Both the position numbers and the translations under genes were made by a program. Below are positions 19,451 through 28,890 of a stretch of DNA of 64,000 nt, piece by piece; positions within the stretch are counted from its first letter, which is position 1, and each line of letters starts with the position of its first letter. Below the pieces are notes generated by a model, which made no database searches, had not been told where the DNA came from, and saw only the letters and a program-made list of their open reading frames with translations. Origin of the DNA: Diplonema papillatum. Taxonomy: Eukaryota; Euglenozoa; Diplonemea; Diplonemida; Diplonemidae. The DNA lies in the NCBI GenBank assembly GCA_030068145.1, contig JAPJBO010000803.1, positions 40,951 to 104,950 of the forward strand. The letters are read 5' to 3'.

Positions 19451-21310
19451 ATGTCTGCACCTCCAAGTGGTGGTCCTGGGCAACGCAACACCTCCAACGA
19501 GGCAGTGCGGCCAACGCAGACCGGGACGGAGGCCCCATGGCAGTGGGTGCCAGCGAAAAGGAGCCGGCAGGCTGCAGAGCTGCGGGGCGAAGACTGGGAT
19601 GTCCCAGTCGTCAACGTGCAGGAGCTGCGGGACGGTGACGCAGCCGGAGTGGCCATCGCAAGCCGCTCGGAGGCCAAGAAGGCGATCGGCGACGGCAAGA
19701 AACACGCAGCGCGTGCGGTAGTCGTGCTGGGCGCGGTGCAGGAACTGGCGGGCCACGCAGGACAGACCTGCCCTATCGTCGTCAGGCGCGGAACACGCAT
19801 CGAGACGACGACCGGCACGGTATTCCAAATGGGAGAGAAGGAAGTCGGTTCCAAGCTGACGTGGAAGCGCGTGGCAATGCCAGGCGGCGATCAAGTTCAA
19901 TCATCATCTCACATCGGCAGCCGTCAAACATCAACACATTTCGGCGGCCTTCAGAGGCTGTCGATATGCGTCCCTCGCCAGCACACGACGGCAAGCGAGT
20001 GGGGGGAGGCAACAACGAACCTGAGGGCCTACCTCGGGCAGTTTGCCTCGGAGCTGGGCGTTAGCGAAGGCGACGTCCTGATCACGGGAGTGGAGACGCG
20101 AGGCAGGGCCGAGGACCCGGCGCGCTCTCTCGGCGCGCTGATGCGCGTCCCACAGGAACAGGCGAAAAAGCTGGAAGCCGCATCGGGCCACCGCGGAGTT
20201 TTCGTCGTCCCGAAACTGGACGCAGGAACCGTGGTCTGGCTGACAGCGGGCACAACGCTGGCAGAGGCGAAGGACCTGGCGAACAGTCTGCCCACGCAGG
20301 TGCAGAGACTGGCCGTCAACAGACGGGGACTCGGGCTCCGGGTGACGGCAGGAGCTGAAGAAGAGGTGCGATCCGCAGTGGGAGAGAGGTCAGCACCGAG
20401 GGTAAGTGGGAAAACGTGGGATGTGTTCGGTTTCCCGAAGCAGACGACGGCCGCCCAAGTCGAAGGGTTTCTGAGGAAGGCGGGATGGGAAGGGGTGACC
20501 ATGATCAAGGTCATCCCAAAGAGAGGCAAGGCGCTCGCTGTCGTCAGGGGCCCAGATCCGCCGGCGTGGGTCTTCAGTATCACGGATTCGGATCTGCGCA
20601 TCGACGTGTCCACAGCCCGACCGATTGCCGAGGCAGAGCAGAGGTGGGTACAGACACCCGCCCAGGAGAAGAGGCAGGATCCCGCAGAGGCGGGCTCAGC
20701 TAGGGAGCGGGAAAGGTACACATGGGCCGAGTTCCTGGCGTGTTACGGGAAAAAGCGAGGGCGAGCACTCTGGCGAGAATCGACCGGACAGCCATCCGCA
20801 GAGGAGAGTCGACCAAGCGGCAGTAAAGGTGGCAAAGAACGAAAGGAAAACGGTACCGAGAAGGGGGGCAAAGGTGGGAAAGGCGGTGGCGGCGGGAGTC
20901 CAGCAGCCTGGACGGCACACCCAGCCGCCCCCGAGCAAAACCATGACGCGACAGAGATGGCACAGCTACGTGCGCAGCTCAGCGAGGCCCTGCAGCGGAT
21001 TGAAGCGTTGTCGAGACAGCTGGAGGAAGTGCAGGCCAAGCAGGTGGGGGTACGAAAGTCGCCATCGCCGCGACGCGAGCCAAGCATGGACAACGATGAG
21101 GACAAGAAGAAGAAGAAACCCGCAGATGCCAAGCAGGAGGGCCGGAAGACAGGCACCAAGAAAAGGGCGAGGTCCGGCACCGAGTCGGCGTCACGAGAGC
21201 GAAGTGAGACGAAACCCCCGGCAAAGATGCACAGCGCCGCCTCCACCTCGGCAAAGAAGCCGGACAGACAATCGACGCTGGTCGGTTTCATGTCGTCGGC
21301 TGCCAAGTGA
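19451..21310 (+). CDS. LINE-A ORF1 protein, RNA-binding chaperone-like
   Basis: 619 codons from ATG 19451. The middle part, roughly residues 318-380 (KTWDVFGFPKQTTAAQVEGF to ALAVVRG), has the beta-alpha-beta look of an RRM-type fold, as in ORF1 proteins of several LINE clades. A Lys/Gly-rich stretch (KGGKGGGGG) follows, then a predicted coiled coil (MAQLRAQLSEALQRIEALSR onward) and a strongly basic tail ending LVGFMSSAAK. Such proteins coat the element RNA and help target-primed reverse transcription. No CCHC knuckle is seen. The stop TGA at 21308 is followed by 12 nt in the same frame and then the ORF2 ATG, so read-through or reinitiation could link the two products. Confidence 0.85.
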   Translation: MSAPPSGGPGQRNTSNEAVRPTQTGTEAPWQWVPAKRSRQAAELRGEDWDVPVVNVQELRDGDAAGVAIASRSEAKKAIGDGKKHAARAVVVLGAVQELAGHAGQTCPIVVRRGTRIETTTGTVFQMGEKEVGSKLTWKRVAMPGGDQVQSSSHIGSRQTSTHFGGLQRLSICVPRQHTTASEWGEATTNLRAYLGQFASELGVSEGDVLITGVETRGRAEDPARSLGALMRVPQEQAKKLEAASGHRGVFVVPKLDAGTVVWLTAGTTLAEAKDLANSLPTQVQRLAVNRRGLGLRVTAGAEEEVRSAVGERSAPRVSGKTWDVFGFPKQTTAAQVEGFLRKAGWEGVTMIKVIPKRGKALAVVRGPDPPAWVFSITDSDLRIDVSTARPIAEAEQRWVQTPAQEKRQDPAEAGSARERERYTWAEFLACYGKKRGRALWRESTGQPSAEESRPSGSKGGKERKENGTEKGGKGGKGGGGGSPAAWTAHPAAPEQNHDATEMAQLRAQLSEALQRIEALSRQLEEVQAKQVGVRKSPSPRREPSMDNDEDKKKKKPADAKQEGRKTGTKKRARSGTESASRERSETKPPAKMHSAASTSAKKPDRQSTLVGFMSSAAK

Positions 21311-21322
21311 AGGTGGGCAGAA

Positions 21323-24300
21323 ATGGTCGGAGGCGGGGATGTGGAGAAGGAAGGTGATCTCAGATGGATCGAGCGGATGGCACGAGACATGGGTGCGAGA
21401 CTAACCCGGGTCTCGGGGGACGGTAATTGCCAATTTACGGCGATTGCGGAAAGCTACGGCGGGATAAACGCACGCGCTCTGCGGGAAAGGGTGGTTCGCA
21501 ACATAGAAGCGAATACAGCGAGATACTGGGACCACCTCGGAGGTGAGGAAATGGCGCAATATTTGAGGAGGATGGGAACCAACCGCACCTTCGGGGACGA
21601 GCTGACCCTGCACGCGGCGGCGCAAGTCCTGCATTGCAACATTTGGGTAGTGAACGCAAGCCACCGTGACACAGTAAAGCGGTGGAGGTCAGACGGGGCG
21701 GGCCGAACAATAGTGGTGACATACATGCCACTGCACTACGACTGGCTCCAACTCCCGGTACAAAGCGAATATGTATTGGAACAAGCAGAAGCCAATGCGA
21801 TACCGATCGCACGGCTACTACTAGTTGCGCCCCGACAAGTTGGTGCAGCGCAACCGGACCCACCGCGACCAAGCCGGCGCCGTAAGAGCCCGACCGCCGG
21901 GCCGCAACGGCAGCAACACGAAACACAGAGCCCCGGACGAGCGGAGGAACAGCCGAAAGGTAACAGGCCAGTGAATCCACAAGCTCGGCCGCGAGCGGTA
22001 TCCGTTGACGCGCAATGTCGGCAGCAAAGGACGGCGGAAGGCGGAAATGGACAGTTAGATGAGGTGGCAGGCTTACTGGCGGCGAAGCGTGTGCTGATAG
22101 AGGAAGACGGAAATTGCCAGTTTGCAGCGCTTGTAAGAGGAAGCAAGTTGAGTCTCGCGGCGGCGTCGTTACGACAGAAAGTAACGTGGCAGCTCCGAAG
22201 TCTGCCACCTGCAGCTCTCCCCCTCGAAGGCCAGACGCGCTCCGAATACCTATACAACATCGCGCAGAACGGCGCGCACGGGGATCACACCACGCTACAG
22301 GCAGCCGCGGAGGTACTGAAGGCAAGTATATGGGTCCTCTCAACAAGGGACCTAACGCAACTACGGCGAGAGGGGAGGGCGGAGAACCCATCACGGGTAA
22401 TCGTGCTGACCCACCGCACACAACATTATGACGCGCTCAGACTTCCCTACCTAGCTTTGAGGTTTCTGGCTTCCTTAGCCCCCGAGACAACCCAAGCAAG
22501 TGTGGAGGAGCTGACACTCGCTGTCATGCCTCGACCAGCAGCCGGGGTGGACAAACCGCGCAAAGCGAGCACGATTGTCCTCGCCACGGTGAATCTGGGT
22601 TCCCTGAACTCAAGGTGTCGCGCGGTGGCAGCGCTACCGGCGGACATAGTAGCCTGTCAAGAGACGCGGGTGGGCCCGGAGGGTAAAAGAACGTGTGAAA
22701 TGTACCTAGGAGCATACGGCAAGCAATGCTTCTGGGGGGAAGACGTCCCGATAGTCGTCGGCGCGAACGGGATAGGGCAGCGCGCGCCAGGCGGCACAGC
22801 CGTCATAACACGCAGCAGCATGGTAGCGTCGAAGGCGCACCCAAAGACAGCGCTGGAGACAAGATTAGCGGAAAGCACTCGGGTGGCCCACGCCGTGGTA
22901 GCAACGGGGAATGCCCGCTCGGTATTGCACGTAATTTCGGTGTACGCACAAGTAGGAAAGGAGTCAGGTGTTGTCAGGGAGCGGGAACGGTTCCTGTCTG
23001 ACGTATTTGAAATGGCGGCGGGGCTCGGGCAGGTGCCGGTAGCCATCGTGGGGGACTTCAACACAACGATAGAAGAAAGTCTCTCCCTAATGAGTGCCTG
23101 CCGAGGTGGGTGGACGGACGCGGCGGCAGCGGCTGCAACGAATGCGGCACAAGAGCCGCCGCCAACCTGCTGGGCAGGAGCGGCAGGCACGAGGATAGAC
23201 ATGTGTTTCCTGAACGCAGGTGCATCGCAGGCACTCGTCGAGGTTCGAACTGCAGACCCGCAACAATACGAGATACCGACCCACTGTCCACTGTTCGTAA
23301 CTCTCGACATGCGGACAGCGTCAATTCCGAAGCGGACGCATTGGATTCCCGCCCCCTTTCCGAAGAAGGCGCCGCTTAAGAACCCGAGGGAAGAGCAGGG
23401 TGCCCTTAAAGCGGCGCTGAGCCAGAGGCGCTCGGTGGACGGGGCGGAAGCGGTTCTGCGTAACGCCTCCGAAGTGGCAGAGACGTACCTATATGAAATG
23501 CACAAGCACGGCCTCCAGAAAAGTGAAGCGAAGGCCTGCAAGGGCAGGGCAGAAGGGCACTCGGTACGAGAAGCCCATGTTTCAGCCCGGCAGGCGGTCT
23601 CAGCGAGGGGAGCAGGAGATAGGACCACCAGACAACGGGACAAAGTGCTTGGAATGCTACGGACGGTGATTGTCGAGGCAAGCCACAGGCTGAGCGAGGG
23701 GCAGCCAGGAGAGATGACGTTGGCAGAGCGCAATGCGAGAAGTGCGCTACAGCGGAAAGGACCGAGAGAGGACCTGTCGCGGCATCTGTCCGCGGCCCAC
23801 GGAGAAAGCGGAGGCGACGAGTTGGAGCGCCTGATGAAAGCTGTGGAGGCGTTGGAAGGATCTCAACGCGAGGCCGTCGCCGCGTTGAAGCAGCAACGAA
23901 CAAGAAGGTGGAAAGACCGGATGCAGATGGCCTGGAACAGCTCCGACAAAGGCGACGTGTACCGGTTTCTTGCGGGGAGCCGAGAAAGCCCATCGATCTA
24001 CCTGCGGCGGCGAGACGGAACTTTAACGGCGTGTCCAAAGGAGATCGACGATCTGTTGAGGGGACCCGAAGCATGGGGAGGCATTTTTCAGAAATACACG
24101 AGCATCCGGGAACCGCAGTGGGAAACCTTCAAGGCACAATACGCGAGGTATCTCCCGGCCCCACAGCGAATGGACTGCAAGGCAATCAGCGCGGCAGATG
24201 TGAAGGCGGCGCTTAAGAAGATGAAGAGGAACTCTTCACCCGGACTGCACGCGTGGAGAGTTTTCGAACTGCAGCAACTGCCCACGGAGATCCTGCAACT

Positions 24301-27300
24301 CATGGCTGAGGCGATGAATGCGGTCGAGACCGAAGGGCGGTGGCCAGAGCAATTGATGCACGCGATCCTGCACCTATTGCCGAAGCCAGGGAGCACGGGC
24401 GACCCCTTGTCGCAGCGACCAATAACGATCACACCGGTGCTGTATAGAGTATGGGCAGCAATACGGGCCCGGGAGGCGTTGGAATGGATGGATAACGTTG
24501 TGCCGAGCGGCCTCCACGGATGCCGGAAGAAGCACGGGACGGACGACCTGGTCTGGCACCTGGCAGCTCTCATCGAGGAAGCACACCTGACAGGAGAACC
24601 ATTGTACGGCCTGGCCCTCGATTTTAAGAAGTGTTTCGACACGGTGCCGATCGATATCGCCTTCCGGCTAGCAGAGGAGCTGGGGTTTGACCCAACCGTG
24701 TTGCGAACCTTGCGCGCAGCATACTCCGGCATGCAGCGCCACTTCCGCATGGGACCCGTGGTGGGAGAAGGCTTCGTGCCAACAAACGGGATCATGCAGG
24801 GATGCCCGTTGAGCGTGGTGCTGATAAACGTGCTCATAAGCGTCTGGATGCGGCACGTAGCGGACATAGAAGCAGCGATTCCGCTATCATATGTGGATGA
24901 TGTGTACGCGTTGCTGAAGAGCCTCGCGCAGTTGCAAGAAGCGGCAGATCGATCGGGGACGTTCGCGGGGCTAACCGGAATGAAAGTGTGCACGCAGTTG
25001 AAGTCCCTGTGGTTCACAACAGCACGGGACGCCCCGGAGGAAATCTCCTACACGGAAAGTAATGGAGCCGGAGAGGCAGTTGCTCGACCGGAGACGATAG
25101 CAAAGCAAACGACGTTTGACGTACTGGGTGTTATGCTGACAACGGAGCAGGTACCACCAAGCAAGCCGCTCCCGCAGTCCAAGCGCGTGGCGGAACGAAC
25201 CAAGATGGTCGACACCGTGTTAAAGAGAGCGGCCTGCCTCCCGCTCCCCGCCGGTGCGCGCGACCTCGCAGTTAGCATGACGGCGGGGGCGAAACGGTAT
25301 TACGGGGCAGCGGTGACGACGATCGGGAAGCAGGAAGTCGAACGCTTGAGACGGAAGGTTACCGAGTCAGTGTGGACGGGGCCGCCGCGACGTGCGCAGG
25401 AAGCTGTGCTGCACGTGCTGCACCACGGGCACAGGCTAGACCCGGGCGTTGTACCGGCTTACAGACGGATCACGACCTGGGCCGAACAGGTCAAGAAGTG
25501 GGGATACGCACAGACAATGTCTGAAACAGCATGGGTACACAAAGAAGAGCTCGCAAAGCTGCATGGGCCCTTTGCCTTCATGAAAGAGGCGCTGGACGGC
25601 ATTCGATGGCGATGGGTGACACCAACGAGCATTGCGTATATAAATGAAGTTGGGGAGGGTGTTGTTCACGACGCGGCGCAGGAAGGAAGCACACGCCTCC
25701 TACAGCACGACCTAAGACATGCATTACGCCTGCGCGAGATGGTTCGCCTTGCGGCGAGGAGAGGAAATGACTTTGGAGGAGTTGAAAGCGGGGTGGATTT
25801 TGCGGCAACCAGGAGGCTATTAGAGAAGCAGGATTCATCTCTCACTGCCTACCAAGCCGGGTTGCTGAGGTCCGTGATCGCAGGAGCCACGCCGGTCACC
25901 GGGCGGACGGGGCTGAGCGAGAGAGGGTGCCCGTATTGCGACACGCAGGAGCGCGAGACGGTCGAACACCTATTCTGGAAGTGCCCGGCCTGGGAGCAGA
26001 TACGCGCAAAGAACGGGGATCTGAATGCTGCACAGCTAAGTTGGCCGCCGTGCTTGCGATTGTGCGGAGTAGCTCCAGCAAACACGGACCTTCTGCCCAG
26101 GGAACGGAAAGAGCTACTCCAACTGATGGAGTCGCTACACCTCTTCTTCGTGGCGGTCCTAACGGCACGCCAAGGGGCGGATGAGATGCTGGACAGGTCC
26201 ACACGACACCATCGGACGCTGGAATATCCACGACAATGGAGACCCACAGAACCACACGAGTTGGTGGTGCCCGACATCGCGCCCACAGCGGTGTCCGCCA
26301 AGTGGAAGTACGGTCCGGAGATGTGGATGGCGTTCACTGACTGGCTGCGAGGCCTGAAGTGGGCGCCGCCTGGGCATGAGTTAGGGGTGAGTTTCATGGA
26401 GCTCGCAGTAGACTTCGAGCTGCGCACCGGTTGTCGGCTCCCGAAGCTCAAGAACAGGTATTACTCGGCGGTGCCGCTGCCCCCAGCGCACAAGACCACC
26501 ACAGCGCGGCAGGTGCTGCCAGAAGGTGCGACAAGGGGCATAGAAGTGTACTTCGACGGAGGAGCTAGGGCAAATGGAACTGCATTCGCCGTGGCGGGCG
26601 CAGGAGCGGTCCTTTACAGAGGGGGAGTAAAGGACTCGCAAATAGTGCTCCCCCTGCCAAGTGTGCGCAGCAACAACGTAGCCGAGTATGAGGGAATGAT
26701 AGCGGGGCTGCAACTTTTGGAAGAGGCAGAAGGGACGGAAGGAGAACAATGCACCGTCCGCGGTGACTCGGCCCTAATTATTGGGCAAACCAATCGAGAG
26801 ATAGCCTGTTCGGAAGACCTGAAACCATTTTTAACGCGAGCGATCGCGAAAATGGTAGCCCTGCGGCAGCGGCTCACGCTGCGAGTAGAGCACGTGAAGC
26901 GCGAGGAGAACGTGGACGCCGATGCGTTGAGCAACGCAGCGATGGACATTGTGCAGAGACAGCGCCCGACGCGAACGCAGCAGGAGGCAAATCTCGCAGT
27001 CTTTCGGGCCTCCGGACTCGGAAAAGCGATGAGTCTGAAAGAGTTAGGTAATGCCTACAAGAAGGTAACAGGACGGCCGTGGTTTTACGGCCACGAATGT
27101 GCGACCACAATCCTGACCTCCGTCGGGGGAACAATTGTCAGGGGGGCTTCGCGGCGTGCGCAACTCTCGGAGGCGACTGACACGGTCATCCTCGGCATCC
27201 GAGAACACGTACGGACGCTAAGGCCGGCGCGGACTGAGACCACATTGTTCCCTCAACATCTAGAATGGGCAGCAACCTATGTCCCAGAGAAAGCATACCC

Positions 27301-27703
27301 CGCACGATGGGCGCAAGGGAAGACCGACTGGAAGGCAAGAGCCGAGATGGTAGACAAGGTCCCGGGTGCAGGAGCGTGCAGAGGGGCGCGACCGAAGAAG
27401 GCCCCGAAGGACGCGGTGAACACGGCTCGCCCAGGCGAAATATGCGCACTACATAGGAAGCCCCGATGCAAGGGATGTGCGAAGAAGCGCCTGCCAGCGG
27501 AGACCTGTTGCCGGTATAAACAGCACCATCATGATGGAGATGGCCTAAGGCCGCGGGTGCAATTCTGCACAGCCCACAGACTGGAGCGCTGCGGCGAGTG
27601 TGAAGCTGACAATGAAGGAATCGCGAGGTGCTGTTCGAGGCACCACCCCCAGTTGAAAACGGACCCCTACTCGCAACCTGCGGGAGCATCGGCGGTTACT
27701 TGA
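21323..27703 (+). CDS. LINE-A ORF2 polyprotein: OTU-OTU-AP endonuclease-RT-zinc finger-RNase H-Cys/His tail
   Basis: 2126 codons with no interruption. OTU-like domain 1 has D33-G-N-C36 and H138-Y139; a second is shorter, with D262-G-N-C265 and H368-Y369. An EEP/AP-endonuclease starts near residue 417 (N424, E447 in CQETRV, GDFN with D578 and N580). RT: fingers near 970 (KMKRNSSPG), LDFKKCFD with D1100, MQGCPLS, and YVDD at 1190-1193. A C-x2-C-x9-H-x4-C finger lies at 1536-1554. RNase H has D1745, E1788 and D1815. The last 100 residues hold many Cys and His (CALHRKPRCKGC, CCRYKQHHH, CTAHRLERCGEC), a presumed nucleic-acid-binding tail also present in LINE-C. The enzyme nicks target DNA, primes on it and copies the element RNA. 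The OTU pair may process polyprotein or ubiquitin; that is inference. Confidence 0.95.
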   Translation: MVGGGDVEKEGDLRWIERMARDMGARLTRVSGDGNCQFTAIAESYGGINARALRERVVRNIEANTARYWDHLGGEEMAQYLRRMGTNRTFGDELTLHAAAQVLHCNIWVVNASHRDTVKRWRSDGAGRTIVVTYMPLHYDWLQLPVQSEYVLEQAEANAIPIARLLLVAPRQVGAAQPDPPRPSRRRKSPTAGPQRQQHETQSPGRAEEQPKGNRPVNPQARPRAVSVDAQCRQQRTAEGGNGQLDEVAGLLAAKRVLIEEDGNCQFAALVRGSKLSLAAASLRQKVTWQLRSLPPAALPLEGQTRSEYLYNIAQNGAHGDHTTLQAAAEVLKASIWVLSTRDLTQLRREGRAENPSRVIVLTHRTQHYDALRLPYLALRFLASLAPETTQASVEELTLAVMPRPAAGVDKPRKASTIVLATVNLGSLNSRCRAVAALPADIVACQETRVGPEGKRTCEMYLGAYGKQCFWGEDVPIVVGANGIGQRAPGGTAVITRSSMVASKAHPKTALETRLAESTRVAHAVVATGNARSVLHVISVYAQVGKESGVVRERERFLSDVFEMAAGLGQVPVAIVGDFNTTIEESLSLMSACRGGWTDAAAAAATNAAQEPPPTCWAGAAGTRIDMCFLNAGASQALVEVRTADPQQYEIPTHCPLFVTLDMRTASIPKRTHWIPAPFPKKAPLKNPREEQGALKAALSQRRSVDGAEAVLRNASEVAETYLYEMHKHGLQKSEAKACKGRAEGHSVREAHVSARQAVSARGAGDRTTRQRDKVLGMLRTVIVEASHRLSEGQPGEMTLAERNARSALQRKGPREDLSRHLSAAHGESGGDELERLMKAVEALEGSQREAVAALKQQRTRRWKDRMQMAWNSSDKGDVYRFLAGSRESPSIYLRRRDGTLTACPKEIDDLLRGPEAWGGIFQKYTSIREPQWETFKAQYARYLPAPQRMDCKAISAADVKAALKKMKRNSSPGLHAWRVFELQQLPTEILQLMAEAMNAVETEGRWPEQLMHAILHLLPKPGSTGDPLSQRPITITPVLYRVWAAIRAREALEWMDNVVPSGLHGCRKKHGTDDLVWHLAALIEEAHLTGEPLYGLALDFKKCFDTVPIDIAFRLAEELGFDPTVLRTLRAAYSGMQRHFRMGPVVGEGFVPTNGIMQGCPLSVVLINVLISVWMRHVADIEAAIPLSYVDDVYALLKSLAQLQEAADRSGTFAGLTGMKVCTQLKSLWFTTARDAPEEISYTESNGAGEAVARPETIAKQTTFDVLGVMLTTEQVPPSKPLPQSKRVAERTKMVDTVLKRAACLPLPAGARDLAVSMTAGAKRYYGAAVTTIGKQEVERLRRKVTESVWTGPPRRAQEAVLHVLHHGHRLDPGVVPAYRRITTWAEQVKKWGYAQTMSETAWVHKEELAKLHGPFAFMKEALDGIRWRWVTPTSIAYINEVGEGVVHDAAQEGSTRLLQHDLRHALRLREMVRLAARRGNDFGGVESGVDFAATRRLLEKQDSSLTAYQAGLLRSVIAGATPVTGRTGLSERGCPYCDTQERETVEHLFWKCPAWEQIRAKNGDLNAAQLSWPPCLRLCGVAPANTDLLPRERKELLQLMESLHLFFVAVLTARQGADEMLDRSTRHHRTLEYPRQWRPTEPHELVVPDIAPTAVSAKWKYGPEMWMAFTDWLRGLKWAPPGHELGVSFMELAVDFELRTGCRLPKLKNRYYSAVPLPPAHKTTTARQVLPEGATRGIEVYFDGGARANGTAFAVAGAGAVLYRGGVKDSQIVLPLPSVRSNNVAEYEGMIAGLQLLEEAEGTEGEQCTVRGDSALIIGQTNREIACSEDLKPFLTRAIAKMVALRQRLTLRVEHVKREENVDADALSNAAMDIVQRQRPTRTQQEANLAVFRASGLGKAMSLKELGNAYKKVTGRPWFYGHECATTILTSVGGTIVRGASRRAQLSEATDTVILGIREHVRTLRPARTETTLFPQHLEWAATYVPEKAYPARWAQGKTDWKARAEMVDKVPGAGACRGARPKKAPKDAVNTARPGEICALHRKPRCKGCAKKRLPAETCCRYKQHHHDGDGLRPRVQFCTAHRLERCGECEADNEGIARCCSRHHPQLKTDPYSQPAGASAVT

Positions 27704-27762
27704 AACTGAAGGAGGCGTGGACGCCCCTCGCTCAGGGAGGCACCACGTGAAAACAGGTCTAC

Positions 27763-27912
<150 letters not shown>

Positions 27913-27978
27913 GACACAATGGGCTATATTCCGCGCAGGGATTTCCCACAACCGAGTTTTAACACACCGACGCATCGA

Positions 27979-28115
27979 TATTTGTTGAACGCTTACGCCC
28001 GCCACTAAACCCAGATTCACCAGTGTTTCGTGTGGGCTACAGCACATTTACCTCCTTTGATCTATCGCAGTCTCCTCAAGCATTTCCTACAAAGCGGGTG
28101 CTTAATACACTGCTT
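27979..28115 (+). repeat. Dispersed repeat family e
   Basis: TTTGTTGAACGCTTACGCCC, ACTAAACCCAG, GTGTTTCGTGTGGGCTAC, TTTACCTCCTTTGATCTATC and CTCAAGCATTTCCT recur at 38757-38872 and inverted at 59935-60065. Confidence 0.85.
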
Positions 28116-28119
28116 CAGT

Positions 28120-28200
28120 GGCTTATATATGGGTCTGGTGCTCGGACCAAGTCCGAGCAACAGTGATTATATATGGGTCTGGGGCTCGGGGCCACCCCCA
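28120..28200 (+). repeat. Local direct repeat TTATATATGGGTCTGG
   Basis: GGCTTATATATGGGTCTGGT GCTCGG and GATTATATATGGGTCTGGGG CTCGG lie about 43 bp apart; between them GCTCGGACCAAGTCCGAGC is a near-perfect 19 bp inverted repeat. Confidence 0.8.
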
Positions 28201-28216
28201 GGGCATTAGCTTCCCA

Positions 28217-28248
28217 TTCCAAATTCCGTCAGCTGACGGAATTTGGAA
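28217..28248. repeat. Perfect 32 bp palindrome
   Basis: TTCCAAATTCCGTCAG is followed without spacer by CTGACGGAATTTGGAA. No ORF or repeat family explains it. Confidence 0.9.
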
Positions 28249-28860
28249 ATCCGGGCGGCTCAAAAAATAAAAAAAAAGTGCAAAAAACGACCTTCGATGA
28301 ATAAAAGTCGTGGGGGTCCTGTGGAGCGTGGGTTAAGCCAGCTGTGCCAGGAAGCTGGCTGGCGGTCAGGGGCTGGCCATCGGTGGGTCGCCGCTGGGCA
28401 TGGTGGGACTGGCAGAAGTTTGGGGCTGCCGCCGGTGCTGAGCCGAGTGAGAGAGTCGAGGCTCAGAAGCAGCCCAGAATTCTTGACAGATTCTCTCCGA
28501 GTTGACACAAGTGCCTTGTTCCGTGTGATCTCCGGTCTGCATCTACTCGTGCCAATGATTTACCAGCACACACTATCTGAGTGGTGGATGGACAGGGGGT
28601 TATGCACGGCAGCGGTTGGGTGAGGTAACTCACCCAAAAAAAAAATCGAAAATCGGGTGGGAGGTTGGGTTGATTTACACTACCTCGGATTGGGTTGGGC
28701 AGGAGTTTGGTGTCTGTAATCTTGGGTTGGGCAGAGGTTTTGGGTGTCTGTAGTGAGAAATATTTCTCCTATTCTGAAGGGTGAGACCTATCATCAATAG
28801 GCTAGGTGTCGTCTGAAGGAGCACACTGGCTGCATAAGGTCCTGTTGGCATACTTTCAAA
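28249..28860. other. Stretch without a recognised gene
   Basis: G-rich on the + strand (GGGTTGGGCAGG repeated twice, 28690-28745: TTGGGTTGGGCAG then TTTTGG/TTTGGTGTCTGTA). The plus-strand frame 28243-28623 shows no domain. Confidence 0.4.
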
Positions 28861-28890
28861 ATAGTAGTAGTCGTAGTAGTAGTTGTCATC

